Below, in pieces: positions 14,585-26,545 of a DNA stretch of 64,000 nucleotides. The stretch is from Trichoplax sp. H2 (Eukaryota; Placozoa; Uniplacotomia; Trichoplacea). The translations under genes were made by a program, and so were the position numbers. Numbering within the stretch: position 1 is the stretch's first letter; the number at the start of each line of letters is the position of its first letter. Where the stretch lies: positions 186,001 through 250,000 of the forward strand of contig NOWV01000083.1 in the NCBI GenBank assembly GCA_003344405.1, written 5' to 3'. Under the pieces are notes generated by a model. That model saw only the letters and a list, made by a program, of their open reading frames with translations, made no database searches and was not told where the DNA came from.

Positions 14585-14722
14585 TGTACTGTACAATACA
14601 GTACAGTAAGCTACAACGAACAATAGGATTGTATGGAGCACTGCGTATGATGCAAGTAACGTGCTGTACTGTACACTGTACAGTACAGAAAAGTAGTGTC
14701 TTGTACTGTACTGTACAGTATG
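14585..14722. repeat. CTGTA/TACAG pentamer repeats beside the tRNA gene
   Basis: Short runs of CTGTA and TACAG, including a palindromic CTGTACTGTACACTGTACAG-like stretch near 14664-14688. The block ends about 30 bases before the tRNA-Ile gene. Confidence 0.75.
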
Positions 14723-14736
14723 TAATTGAAAAATTG

Positions 14737-14743
14737 AAAAAAA
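14737..14743 (-). terminator. RNA polymerase III terminator of the tRNA gene
   Basis: Seven A residues on the plus strand read as seven T residues on the tRNA strand, starting 9 nt after the tRNA 3' end. This is the usual Pol III stop signal. Confidence 0.85.
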
Positions 14744-14751
14744 TTTATGAC

Positions 14752-14824
14752 TGGTCCGCATGGGGCTCGAACCCACGACCTTCGCGTTATCAGCACGACG
14801 CTCTGCCGACTGAGCTAACGGACC
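14752..14824 (-). tRNA. trnI(gat): tRNA-Ile (anticodon GAT)
   Basis: A 73-nt tRNA on the minus strand with no intron. The acceptor stem GGTCCGT pairs with GCGGACC (one wobble) and the discriminator base is A. The A box (TAGCTCAGTCGG) and B box (GGTTCGAGCCC) fit Pol III internal promoters. The anticodon stem TCGTG/CGCGA encloses the loop CTGATAA, which places GAT at positions 34-36 and so reads isoleucine. The overall sequence resembles eukaryotic tRNA-Ile. In most eukaryotes the main ATY-reading tRNA-Ile carries AAT, with inosine at the wobble position, so GAT is unusual. CCA is not encoded, as expected. Confidence 0.95.
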
Positions 14825-14935
14825 ACTCCGACAATGTACATTCTACAATACTATTAAAAACAAGATGTAGCGCTCAAACCTCACAAATTTCACCGGGATC
14901 GTAAAGACACGATTCATTCAATGAGTCACAGTATC

Positions 14936-15112
14936 GTACTGTAACTGTAAAACATTTAGCAACACTTAATATTTTTACGTATTACATCATAATGTACAGT
15001 ATAGTACCGTGCAGTACTATACTGTAGTGTGCTGTACTGTACAGTATGGACCGTGACATACTGTACAATACAGTACTGTATATATTTATTTATAAACATT
15101 AGTGTACTGTAT
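14936..15112. repeat. CTGTA/TACAG pentamer repeats in the p62 5' flank
   Basis: Interrupted TACAG/CTGTA words with palindromic junctions, densest at about 15020-15082. The block lies 350-530 bases upstream of the p62 start codon. Confidence 0.75.
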
Positions 15113-15461
15113 AATATGGACGGTTTGTATTATATGCTGTATAATAACTTCTATATTTGCTGACTGTAATTGATTCAGCAAAACATAGGTCTTAAAGACA
15201 TTAAAGCATCGAACCTTCAAATCCTAGAGCAGATACGTATATGTATATTTCTAAAGCGTTTGTTCTTTCCGCTGACTGTCGTTGATTCAGCGAAATCTCC
15301 ACTGTCCAGAACTTTCTAGAATATCGGGCGAAGTGCTTATATACTGAACTCTCGGCGCTGACATTTTACACTTACGATTTTACTCCGTTTCCTGTTTGGT
15401 TTCTGGAAAGACTTTCATTCATCAAATTTAAGCTTCTCAAGTATCCCCGTGTTCATCCGCA

Positions 15462-17117
15462 ATGTCTCTTATCGTTAAAGCTTATAGTGACGACGAAATC
15501 CGTCGATTCGCATTGGACCAGAACGTAACAACTAGTTACAACTATCTTTATCAAAAGATTGGCACTCTTTTTCCAAATTTACTAAGAGATTCCTATGTAC
15601 TAAAGTGGTGTGGTAAGCACTTATAGCGTATTTAGCCTGATTAAGCATAGCTTTACAATATTTTTAATCATTCGATTAATCAAACTCAGGATATGAAATT
15701 TAAAATTTTTGCTACTTCATGTATTGTATTGTGCTACATGCTCTGCGTATACCTTTACGCTCTTCATTGATACGGAACCGATAGTTGAAAATTGAAAATG
15801 ATGTTAAGAATTTTTCTTGACAAGGATACAGTCCTTAATCCTTCACAAATTTAGGTTCTAGACACAGTAAAGGTTGCTTGACTATCTTATCTCACTTTGT
15901 GTGGACTGTACTGTAGTTACAAAATATATCCGTTTAAAAGAGTTCTAATGTAAAAGCAACATCTACTTTGCTATGCTGCATCGTGCAGTAATTGGCTCTT
16001 AAGGACCATATACATTGTATAGGTGATAATCACTTCCATCGGTCACTTATCGTAATTTCGTTTCAAAATCGTATTTACAATTGCAGATACTGATGGCGAC
16101 CTTATCACTTTTTCGTCTGATGATGAATTGATTGATGCTCTAAGTAACAGGAATGATGAAATCTTCCGCGTATACATCAAAGGTAAACCTAAGTGTGACA
16201 CTTCTTGTTTTATAGTAATTATATGATAAGTCATAGACACAATGGATGGAAATTTCGGATATGTTAGTCTGGTCCGAAATTCCTTCGTCATTGTCAGTAA
16301 ACGCTGAAGGCACTTGGCTTATTTATTATCTTATACAAGTGATTAAAGATCGGCCGTAACAGTAACGATTCAGCGGTTATAAATCTTTTTAAAATTAATT
16401 AATATCATATTAAATTTAATTTATATAGACAGGCCGAAAGCTCCTTTCCCTCAAGCAGAATATCCACCTCATTGCAAGGCTTGGTGGTGGGGATACCCTG
16501 GTCAGAAACCACGCTGTGGTGGAAGGCCGGAAGGGTCTTGTAGATGGCGTAATGGCTCTCGTAGATGGCAATCATGGATGGAGGAAGCCCAACGTTGGAA
16601 AGATCACAAAGAACAGAATTCGTCATTAAATGAAAACACTAACGAATCTTCTGAGAATGAAAATTCTGGAAACGTTTTCAATGCGTTTTGTCCTCAACAA
16701 ATCAACCCCGAATTTATTAACTCTTTTGCTGCTAATATGCTAAGATCATTTGGCGTTGATCTGTCAGGATTTTGTCACACATCAAACGAGAGTAAGCCGG
16801 ATCAACAAAATAGAGAAAGTGATAAGGGTTGTGACAGAAAGGACGAAGAGACGAATTCTAAATTAGCCGATGGTGCTTGCGCAAGCGCTACAACTACTGA
16901 ATCTTCTGCAAATTCTAAACCATCACAGCAAATCAATCAAGATCATAATCCTGATATAAATGAGAACATCCAACAAGCCATAACTCAAATGGAAGCCATG
17001 GGATTCGACAATCAAGGAGGATGGCTTACTCGATTACTTGAGGCTAAAAACGGTAATATAAGCCGAGCATTGGAAGCTATTTATCCCAACAGATCTAAAG
17101 ATTCGGGTCTTCAATAA
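15462..17117 (+). CDS. SQSTM1: p62/sequestosome-1-like protein with PB1 and UBA domains, no ZZ finger
   Basis: Ubiquitin-binding scaffold of the p62 family, which links ubiquitinated cargo to autophagy and signalling. Exons are 15462-15612, 16087-16182 and 16429-17117, giving 311 residues. The PB1 domain (about 1-82) starts MSLIVKAY; Lys6 and Arg14-Arg15 form its basic face, and [15 protein letters not shown] (51-65) is its acidic OPCA motif, so it can act as both donor and acceptor in PB1 chains. The C-terminal UBA domain (about 263-303) contains MGF (273-275) and [15 protein letters not shown], close to vertebrate p62. A tryptophan-rich segment and a low-complexity Asn/Ser/Glu region lie between. 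No ZZ zinc finger and no clear acidic W/F/Y-x-x-L/I/V LC3-interacting motif is visible. The second intron (246 nt) also shows no zinc-finger exon. Human p62 is about 440 residues, so this copy is short. Confidence 0.92.
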
Positions 17118-19372
17118 TAGCTCTGTAGAGTATGCTTTATAACAATTTGGCATTATTAAATCATTTTAACCTATCATATTCGTCTCCATAACCTGGCTTG
17201 TACATTTATGATTATTGATCCTACATAATATTAAGCAATCTAATTTATTCCTAAACTAAATGTATGTAAAATGCATTTTGTGGAAAAAAATTACGTAATT
17301 TATCGAAAATCCATAGCATTATTGATTAGAAGCTTTTAATTGTGTCCTCATTATTTTTTTCGGGTGTTTATATAATCTTTTCCATAATAGCTTTAATTCT
17401 AAGTGTTGAGAGTTTTATCTTTCTAGATATACTAAGATTATTCACGTATGTATTGCACCCTATTGATGTTAATTACAAGAAACCCTACATGTTATGGATA
17501 CTAGCTATATCGTTGTATAGAATTTACTGCTATTAGTTAGATAATAAATAAGTATGTCAATGCATAAACAACTGTTACATATCAATTACTATCGAAATTT
17601 AGAGATTTTCATAAAATAAACTTTTAATATCAAGACTTTGGCAGTTTTAAAGTCGATGGCAAACTTCTCGCATGGGAATCTACTTATATTAAAGCGATTT
17701 TTTGCTGATGATTCCTTTCAGCTTTGATTCTATAGCCGTCATATACACAAACCTTCTCTTTTTGGTTATTTTACAAAGTAACCAATTACTTTGTAAAAGA
17801 ACTAATTTCTTAAAGTAACCGTGATATACATAAAGGATATGGACATTCCAGTAGTAGATCAGTTTTTTTTCAGTTTTATAGAATATTACGGTATCATTGT
17901 TACTCCCGTACTTATGATCACGGACTCCTATTTTGGATAATATTTCCTAATATTGTATACTTTCCGCAATTACACTGAGTCTGAGAAAGAAGGCTATAAA
18001 ATAAGATATGCTATCTGATTCACTGTAAAGCACAGTATGCAAATTCGCCTGACTATTATACATGAAATATTCGGTTCTTCACTAAGTATAATAAAACTAA
18101 GAATCATTTCTTTGTAGGTATTTACTATAGAATAACTACTCATGTTAAAAATGCATCATACAGTATACAGTATTCATAGTGTGTATTACGTATAACATAT
18201 ATACTATAACCAGTCGATCTAATATCTACCATTAACAGCAATTACTGAAACCCTTCTTAAGTCGTAAATACGTATTCGTATATATGATCGAAAATTTATC
18301 GGTATCGTCTCTAGTATCGGCTAAATGTTCTCCATGCATAAAACTTATTATTCTGTTACAATCAATAGGTGTCTAACAGTAAACAAATTAATTAATTAAA
18401 TATTATTCAGTGCGAATAGCTGACTATGAAACAGCGACCTTCTAAATACATGCCATCATACGAAATTAAAATTAGATACGCAGAGATCGATTATATCCAT
18501 TCTTATTTTTAAGCCCCATCATACCAGTAAAGAATTAGATATGATTTACTGAATAAAAAATGCCTTAGCACTGCAATTTGACCAAAATATAACACGAAAT
18601 ATTAGTAAATGCATGATCTTTTAAGTAAACGTACTACAAATACCCTTTAGTTTAAATTTTAGTCCCTAAATGGTCCCATACTATCTACTAGACATACCTT
18701 TAGTAGTCCATGACATTACTGTAAGTAAATTCACTCTCTCCAGTACCGTACAGATGTAATTCGACAACGACGCTTTTGTCTTAGTTTTCGTCTTAGACTA
18801 CAAATTTACTCGTTATTATTTGATTGCGAATCATACTCTAGGCTCCGTGATTATGTAATATCATTGTAAAAATTAATTTATTAACGAAATCACATTTACT
18901 GATGGACACAACCTTACTATCAACAGTTCCAGTAAACCTTTGCAGCTTAAAATTTAAGAGTTCTAATTTAAATTTTTTACTGTATACTGTAATGCACAAA
19001 GACCAAGATCTGGTGTGTTCTTGAAAGTGAGATCAAATTAATGTTAATGACGAAACCTGATATTATCATTACGAATAATTGCATGATTGTTCGGCATTGA
19101 ATAAGCTCAACTTCAAATAGCCAAGTATTTCTCAAATAAGCTGTTATGAAGCACGGTATTTCATAAGCCATTATCGCTACTTCCATAAAGTCCTTAAGAA
19201 ACATTAAATTAAATTAATAGTATCAATATCGCACCTATAAGAAACCAAGTGCAAGTAAAAAGTAATTTCAGCCATTAAATCTACTCTTTCTCAAGCATTT
19301 TTAATCCGTGATCTTAATTTCAACAAATCAGGTTTGCGTTTTAGAGCATTAACTTAATGGCTCAATAGTCTA
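17118..19372. other. Intergenic, no gene seen
   Basis: I see no supported gene in this AT-rich stretch. Open frames at 17342-17536 (plus) and 18977-19204 (minus) are hydrophobic but match no family I recognise and have no convincing splice partners. Confidence 0.5.
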
Positions 19373-21351
19373 TCAGGGACACTTCGCTCTCGTATCTTTT
19401 TCATTGCTCTTGTCTTTCTTATCCTTATCCAATAATTTATATAATGAAATATCTTCCTCATCTTCTCTGATATCATGCATGTTCAACGTACTATATTCAT
19501 TATTAGATCCTCTAATATAATGAAAATAGAGCATATACAAATATTACGAGAATACTGTGATATCAGTTACATTATAGAACAAAGTGCTGAAGCATTAATC
19601 AACTCATTCTAACAGTAAACTTTTCGATATGCCTTACAGCAAGCAGTTTCTTTTCGACTACGGTATATTAAATAAATAATTAGGAGCAGAGCCTATTAAA
19701 TCGTAAGTCAAGAGTTCGACTTTAGAACATAATGATATTATCAATCGCAAACTCGAAAATGATAATGACCCGTATTAAGTTCCTTACAATTGTATTTAAA
19801 TGAAATTGATAACTCACATGTGAAATAGCTATAAATCCTAAAATCTATTAAAATTGTAATAAAAAAAGATTAATATCGTTGTACATTTAATTTCCTTAAA
19901 AGTATTTAGCACCAATAAAATAATTCCTTAACAAGAATAATAAAGGACCATAAAAGGTAGCACCGATTCAAGCACTTTGACATCGATTAAAGTAACAGAA
20001 TATACTTGTAGGTCTTAATGTATTATTTTAGATCTGTAATTGCAAACAGCTTTAAGGGATCAATTATTTCAAGTACGGTACCTACCGATGATCCCAACAA
20101 AAGTTAAGAGATGATAAAGAAGCTAAGAAACTGCCGAATGTAGGTCCAGTAATTAATACTAGGCAACTTTGGTAAAATCCGAGCCAAATAATAAGACGAC
20201 AAATCAGATACTGTACTAGTGCAATTTAATGTCTCATACTAACTAATAAATAGCATTCTCATTACAAATAGCGTGTAACAAGTAACTTACCCGATGCAAC
20301 GTGATAAGGTAAGTAAAGAAGATGCAATCGAGTAGACAGCCATATTATCACCAACATTTTCGTCTCTGAATCAGTTTTAAAAAATTTTAAATCAACGATA
20401 CAACAATGTATAACTAACTCATGAAGTAATGTGTTTTATTCATTTTTAACTATATGGCGAATTATGTCTTAAGTCAACCTTAACCATTAGCGACTATATT
20501 AGCAGTGATGATTTCCTCGTCTACTATACCACGATTATCACGTATTACTGTACTCAATAGCTAGACAAAAAAAATGGCGGAAAATAGTAACGATATAAGC
20601 AATGACCTATAGTATTGTAAGAAAATTTTAATATACCCACACCCATATCTTATATTTTCAGTGATATCATATCAATTCAAGATTGAATTACAATTAAATA
20701 ATCTTATAATCTTTCACATCTTCTTTTAGGTAAACAATACTGTACCTGGCTGAAGAAAGTAAATCCGCAAAAACTGGAATATAAACGAAATTCATAGCTG
20801 TACCACGAATAATCATTGAGACTATAATGATCGACAGTTTCCTAAATTAAAATACCATAGCAGGTACCATAATAAGGTATAAATATACGCTTACCAAATA
20901 ATAAATGAATACATAAAATCATGGTATTGCATTTAATTAATTAATGGATCTATTTAGGAACACTTCAAATAGTAAATCTTACTCCCTTTTATAACTGTAA
21001 TCTAAGTAAAGCTAAAGAATAATCTGTTATATGCTATATCTGATAAACTTTCTAGGCCATTAGAGACGAATTCCTTACAGTTTTAAGTGAAAATATGGGA
21101 TGGAGCGATTAGTTGCAATGATATCCCTAGTAATATTAATCCTATAATTATAAATGGTTTATGTCCCTATAAAAATAGCAAACAATTTCAATTTTCCTTT
21201 AGGGTTTGATTTCAATTCAATCGCAATAATTTTCAAATTAGATAAATATCAAAAGAGTATTTACAGACCAATTTATCGGCTAAAACACCAACTACAACTC
21301 CTAAAATCACATATACGCCAACCGGAATCGAAATAACGCTGGCAATCTGAA
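19373..21351 (-). pseudogene. SLC18B1-like (vesicular polyamine transporter family) C-terminal half, probably broken
   Basis: Exon-like pieces on the minus strand align in order with the last transmembrane helices of the SLC18B1 branch of the major facilitator superfamily. They are 21269-21351 (ends GVLADKL, the MFS loop motif), 21079-21166 (starts GHKPFIIIGLILLG), 20746-20841 (contains RGTAMNFVYIPVFADLLSSA), 20291-20365, 20086-20166 (GPTFGSFL) and 19373-19511 (acidic and lysine-rich tail ending at TGA). The 21079-21166 piece has an in-frame TAA at 21083-21085, and its length is one base out of phase with the next exon. A likely helix piece ending at 19933 is preceded by an in-frame TGA at 19968-19970. 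No exons for the first eight helices were found upstream. These signs suggest a truncated, decaying copy. Assembly error or non-canonical splicing remain possible. Confidence 0.55.
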
Positions 21352-24328
21352 CTGCATTTCATATGAAGCTATTTGATTTGATTTGTGAGGAAGAAATATA
21401 GGCAGATCTTTATTTAAAACATACAGTATTTAATATCCCCTAGTTGACTCTTTGCGGTATATTAGTGTTATGCTATAACGTATGACAATATGTACTATTA
21501 TAGGTACCTATATTGTGTTAAGAAAATAAACTAAAAAATGCAAATGTGCACTATTCTACGCATCCTATTAATAATTAGAAAGCACTAAAATTTAAAAGTA
21601 TTAAAGTACTGGTATAATTTGAAACAACTCAATTCATTTCTGCGCGCAGTGTACTCTATTGCCTTGAATAGTACGTAAATTTTATATCCGTAAGACTCGT
21701 TTCAATCAATAATGAATAACGTAACTAATATGTCTTTAGCTGCTGAATAAGATGACTAAGTACATTTACTAACAATCTAATATCACTTATCATATCAACT
21801 TTATGCTACTTGTTTGTATAACGTTAATTGATTGCTAATTTACCATATCTGATGCAATGCATTTAGATATTCAGACATCCTACTGAAAGGGTATTATCAT
21901 GTAAATAATTTATCGAATTCTTTAAAATTGTGACGATCAAAAACATTTGATTAACAATCAGTGTCAATAAGTGGTGTGATACGAACAATGATTACATTCA
22001 CAGACCTCGATTGTTTAAAACCAATGGCTAAAATCTCGAAAAGAATAATATGTAATAAAATTCATGATCAAATGATAGAATAGTTGAAATCAGGAGCTAA
22101 TTTGAATTGGTAATTTCGGAAGATCGTAGCTGATATTTCGATTGGTTCGCTTTAATATTAATGATCGTACAAAAATTTTATAGATAATAAGTTATTCATC
22201 CCTACCATTTCATGATATTATATTAATGGCCAGTTATTTCTATCTTGTGAAAGATAAGTAATTTTTAAAGTTTTAATTAATATTATCACTTGTACACTAT
22301 ATATTTTTATACGTGTCACCTTCGCTATTTAATGTATAAAATATTAAGGTGGCAATCATGCGACATTTAAATGTAAACGTTATAACTACGCTAATGCTAA
22401 TTAATATTCTCCTTATGCAGCCCTACCTCGATATGTTAATCGAGTAGATTTATACTTGACAACATACGGTATAATACAAGATTATTACTTGTACATGAAA
22501 ATTACAGCAACAGGTAAGGTTAAAGGTGTGAGTTATTTTTAGTGGTCTGTAGTACTTGTAATCTAATTCGCTGGTATAAAATCAAGAATATCAACTATGT
22601 TTCGTCTATTACTTGCCTTTTATTAAGTACATCAAAATATAAACTAGTATGCAAAGATACAGTAGGATCATTCGTAATATTATGGATTTATATAAAATAG
22701 ATTTTGTGGTGAATTCCCAAGACTCCTTAAATACAATTTCTAATTAAGTTAAAGTATAAAGGATATCCTTAATCGGTTGTGTTCTCAAATGTTTATAGTG
22801 CGTATGCACCTACGAACGCATAATTATAGCTGGTCGATTTTATAACGTAAAGCTAGAGTATAACATGTTAATAATTTACGACACTACCTCTTCACGTAGT
22901 AAAATTTTTTATTTTACTTATCACTTCCCTACAAATGTGCCTCTATCAGTCCATACGAAATATTATATTAGCATTACTATATTCTGCTGCAATGAAACTA
23001 TAACTAAACGAAACAGCTTAGTTTTTTCACGGTACTCGATAAATCTTAATAAACAATCGATCTGTTTAGGTAGATAAATTTTAACTGGCTATCTTTGTAC
23101 ATATTATATTGAGAATTGGACTTGAAAGAAAATTATTATGATATCATTTCCTTAGATTTGAAATTCCATTCTGAAATTTATAAAAATTACAATTTACAGA
23201 AACATATATTATACGTGAAGTGAGGGGCAAGAGTTATCGTCTGCAATAACTTAAATTGCATCTATACATACTAACATATGCAAAATTTCTGATTCTAATT
23301 TAGGTATCAACTCTATGTAAGCCTACTTTTTGCACATGATACTCTCAACTATGAACGAAAGGATGCCGCTGAATTAAGGGACGTATAAAGCAAGCGATGA
23401 AATTTATAAAATTAAATTTAATATAGCTTATACATTAAATGAAGTCTTAAAATAAGTACTAATAATTATCCATTGTGTTGTTAGTTATGCATTTATAATT
23501 GCAGATAGAATATGAGTATTAAGGAAAGATCTTACTACAATCTCGTGATTATGTAATAATGCTATGACGCGAGAGGTATCTTTGAATCACAGTTAAATTT
23601 CTTAAAATATTCACTTCTAAAGGTGCTAGCACTTTAATCGGCATAGAATTAATTAGGGCATACGTGAATTGAATAGGCATATAGGGTACGGTTAAGAAGT
23701 TATGAACAATGATTTTTATATTATTATTACAATTTAATTTAATAAATTTATCCTTTTAAAGTTGCCTTTTGCATGTATAAGGAAATAGCTTAACGATTTT
23801 GTCGAGGTAAAACGTGGCACCGTATATCGGTGAAGCTGTGTTATGCATAAACCTAATTAAGTAGCATGTATACGAATATAAGTATATGGCCGGTCAGTCG
23901 CGAAAGGTGCAAGCGCATCAGAATGATATAGGTATACCTAATGACAGCTACCAGAGTAAATATACTAGAATGAATTAGCCGCAGTAGTATAAAAAATATG
24001 AACGTATTTATTTTGTATGTTTTACATTCACATGATAACCATGTATTAGTAGGACTATAGGCCTATGATCATTTTAATTAGTAAAATTATTTATTTACTT
24101 CAGATCACCTACGGATTATCCTTTATCACTGTTAAGATGAATTTTATATTTGCAAATTATCACCAACTCAGTATCCTACGCGATTATATGCTATAAAAAT
24201 ATACATCTTGTTAATATTTAAAAGTGTGACAATGTTGTTCCTGTGGCTAGCTGTATCAAGTAGGCACAATTATATTTATTAGTTAGTTTTGTCATAGCGC
24301 CTTTATTAATTCTTTTAGCTATAACTGT
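21352..24328. other. Intergenic, no gene seen
   Basis: About 3 kb of AT-rich DNA without repeats of note. I looked for the missing N-terminal exons of the SLC18B1-like gene here and recognised none. The short open frame at 22865-23077 has no supporting features. Confidence 0.5.
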
Positions 24329-25971
24329 TCATTCAGCATCATTAGCTGAACAAGTTGTGGAAGCAAAGGCACAACCATCATACTCTTTAAGTAGATGATA
24401 GTCTAAATCTCCATTGTTGCTATTTTTACTAGACTCGAAACTTGAAGGGCCTTTGGTTCGAATACAGGCACATCGTTTAAATTTGCCATTCTCGTAAAAC
24501 AGTTTTCGCGGAACACCAACCCAATCTCTTTCAATGCCCCCACTATATTAAGAAATGAAATTGCCATAATGAGAGGGTAACGATAATTTAAGAATCCATA
24601 TCACACAGAAAGTTAATATAAGCATTTTTAATAAATGACTATAATTATGTACTTTTGTATACCTGGATGAGATATAATGAATATATACGTAACTGTATCA
24701 TGGCTATCCTGAATGTTAGTATAGTTTTACTAAATAGATACAACTTTGTCTATACCTCTTTTTTTCGCACCAATAAACTGTCCCCTCTTCTTTAGTCCAA
24801 TGTGTATTACATCCTGGCATTTTAAAATTCTCATTTTCGGCTTCTTTCCGTAATGCGTATGCTTTACTTAGCCTGGTTTTGATTTTAGACAAAATTGGAG
24901 CAGGTTCGCCTTTTGCATTATAAAATCTCCCTATCAATTTGCCGACATAAGAATAATCTATGAAAAGTAAACATAATTCTTAGTTGAAATCAGGCCTTTA
25001 ATAATTAATTTAATTACGGCTTTTCATTTTAAGATACTAGGACGACGCCTAGGACTTTGTATCAGGTTAATGACAAACTAAATGCAATGCATCAATAAAT
25101 AAGTTGCTACATATTACCTTTGTGATAGAAATCGATCCATTCTTTAATACCTATGAAGTTCTCATGAGATAACCCTTTAATTTCATCATTTAGACCTAAA
25201 ATAATTATATAATTTAAATATAAGAAAAAACAAATACTATTTTTACCCGCATTCTAGATTAATCTGGTACAGCACTGCATTTCCTTTGAATTGTAGCCAA
25301 TACAATATCGACATTTAGCCAACTTAGCCGTAGATCGTGATAATATATCGCACTGTTAGCTGGTATTGAGTGTTTATTGATGAAATAATTACGATTATTA
25401 CTCTACTAAATATAATTAATAAATAGTAAGGTATTCATACTGTTATGACTGCGATAGGAGATGGAATAGGTTTATGAGTTTTACCTTTCTCACTAAAATC
25501 TCCAGTTACGAAAGCTCTTGTGCCATCACGACCGGAAAAAAAATTATATCCACCACCTTTACCGTAATGTTCCTTTCCTTTGGTTACATCAAATACTTGG
25601 CCCAAAACAGCTAAATAGATTGGCTTCTGTGGATCATCACCGTTATATTGTTTTAGATCAGAAGCTGTAAATATCTGACCATCGGGCGCAATGACATTGC
25701 TGAGATCTGTACTAGATCCAGAACCAGTTCCGACAGCCGGTCGTTTAGATTCGTCTTTATAATTATTTTGATAGCTTTCGGCTGTATTCGCTAGTAAATC
25801 AACATCTTGTTTATAAGCGAATACACCTGCAGCAATCGCTGCTGCTAAGATAAAGATAGGAACTAATTTTGATCCTTTGGAATTACTTTCTTGGTTAGTT
25901 TCTTCTGGTTTCTCTATCTTATCAGTTTTGGAGTCATCTGATTTGGCTGCTTTTCGTCTAGTTACAGCCAT
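24329..25971 (-). CDS. CYB5D2: Neuferricin (cytochrome b5 domain-containing protein 2)
   Basis: Member of the MAPR haem-binding family. Exons, in transcript order: 25485-25971, 25118-25195, 24756-24957, 24329-24542; they give 326 residues with closed phases. A lysine-rich N-terminus precedes one hydrophobic membrane segment (residues 36-53), so this is a single-pass or secreted protein. A cytochrome b5-like domain spans about 100-163 and includes YLAVLGQVFDV and a Gly/Tyr-rich loop (HYGKGGGYNFF). The C-terminal half carries the neuferricin-specific VGKLIGRFYNAKG, KSGGIERDWVGVPRKLF and GDLDY segments and several conserved cysteines. The frame runs on past 25485 to a stop at 25435, but the donor at 25484 gives the correct continuation into exon 2. 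The gene is head to head with HNF1, 574 bases between start codons. Confidence 0.93.
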
Positions 25972-26545
25972 TTCTATAATTCTTTACAGATCAAATTTAG
26001 TAATCCAATTATGGTAAGGGCCCCTCTGCAACTAGGTATGACTGTGATCAAGCATAAAAAGATATTTGATTTGTTAGTTGCTCGTTCCTTTTTGCGATCG
26101 AAATGCACCGGTAGAGTGAAACACTGTCCAAGTACAGTACAGTACTGTACTGTACTGTACAGTTACGATACTGTACTGTACTGTACTGTAGGTTTACTGT
26201 ACTGTACACTGTACTGTACAGTGCTGCTTTACAGTACGCCCATAGGCCACAGTCCAATGGTACAGTTTATGGACTACTAAAGTTTACAGTACTGCAACAG
26301 CAACCAGAAGAGCCAGAAAGGACTACGTAGATTACACTTGCGCAGATAATTTCATTTAGCGCTTTAGACTTATTAAACAAGGAGTGAGTTGTGGTGCTGA
26401 CCATTTTTTGTTCGTTTACACTGCATTGTACAGCTACACAAACCTTTCTTTTGTTCTCATTTGGGTTCTTTTCGTTCATGTTTTATTTATATTGCAGTTT
26501 TCCACTGCTTTTAAAACTGATATCGTAAGAAGAAATTCCAAGATC
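25972..26545. promoter_or_regulatory. Divergent promoter region between CYB5D2 and HNF1, with a pentamer repeat core
   Basis: These 574 bases separate two divergently transcribed start codons and so should hold both promoters. At 26131-26225 a compact run of CTGTA and TACAG pentamers contains several perfect palindromes of the GTACTGTACAGTAC type. An in-frame open stretch precedes the HNF1 ATG, but it has no upstream ATG in that frame. A TTTATATTGCAG site at about 26486-26497 could be a 5' UTR splice acceptor. No TATA box is assigned. Confidence 0.5.

Noticed and set aside
16405-16626. 73-residue frame antisense to p62 exon 3
   Set aside because: Shadow of the real coding strand, where the reading frame matches p62.
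18977-19204. Hydrophobic 75-residue minus-strand frame
   Set aside because: No recognisable motif, no clear splice partners, and it does not align with the SLC18B1-like pieces upstream.
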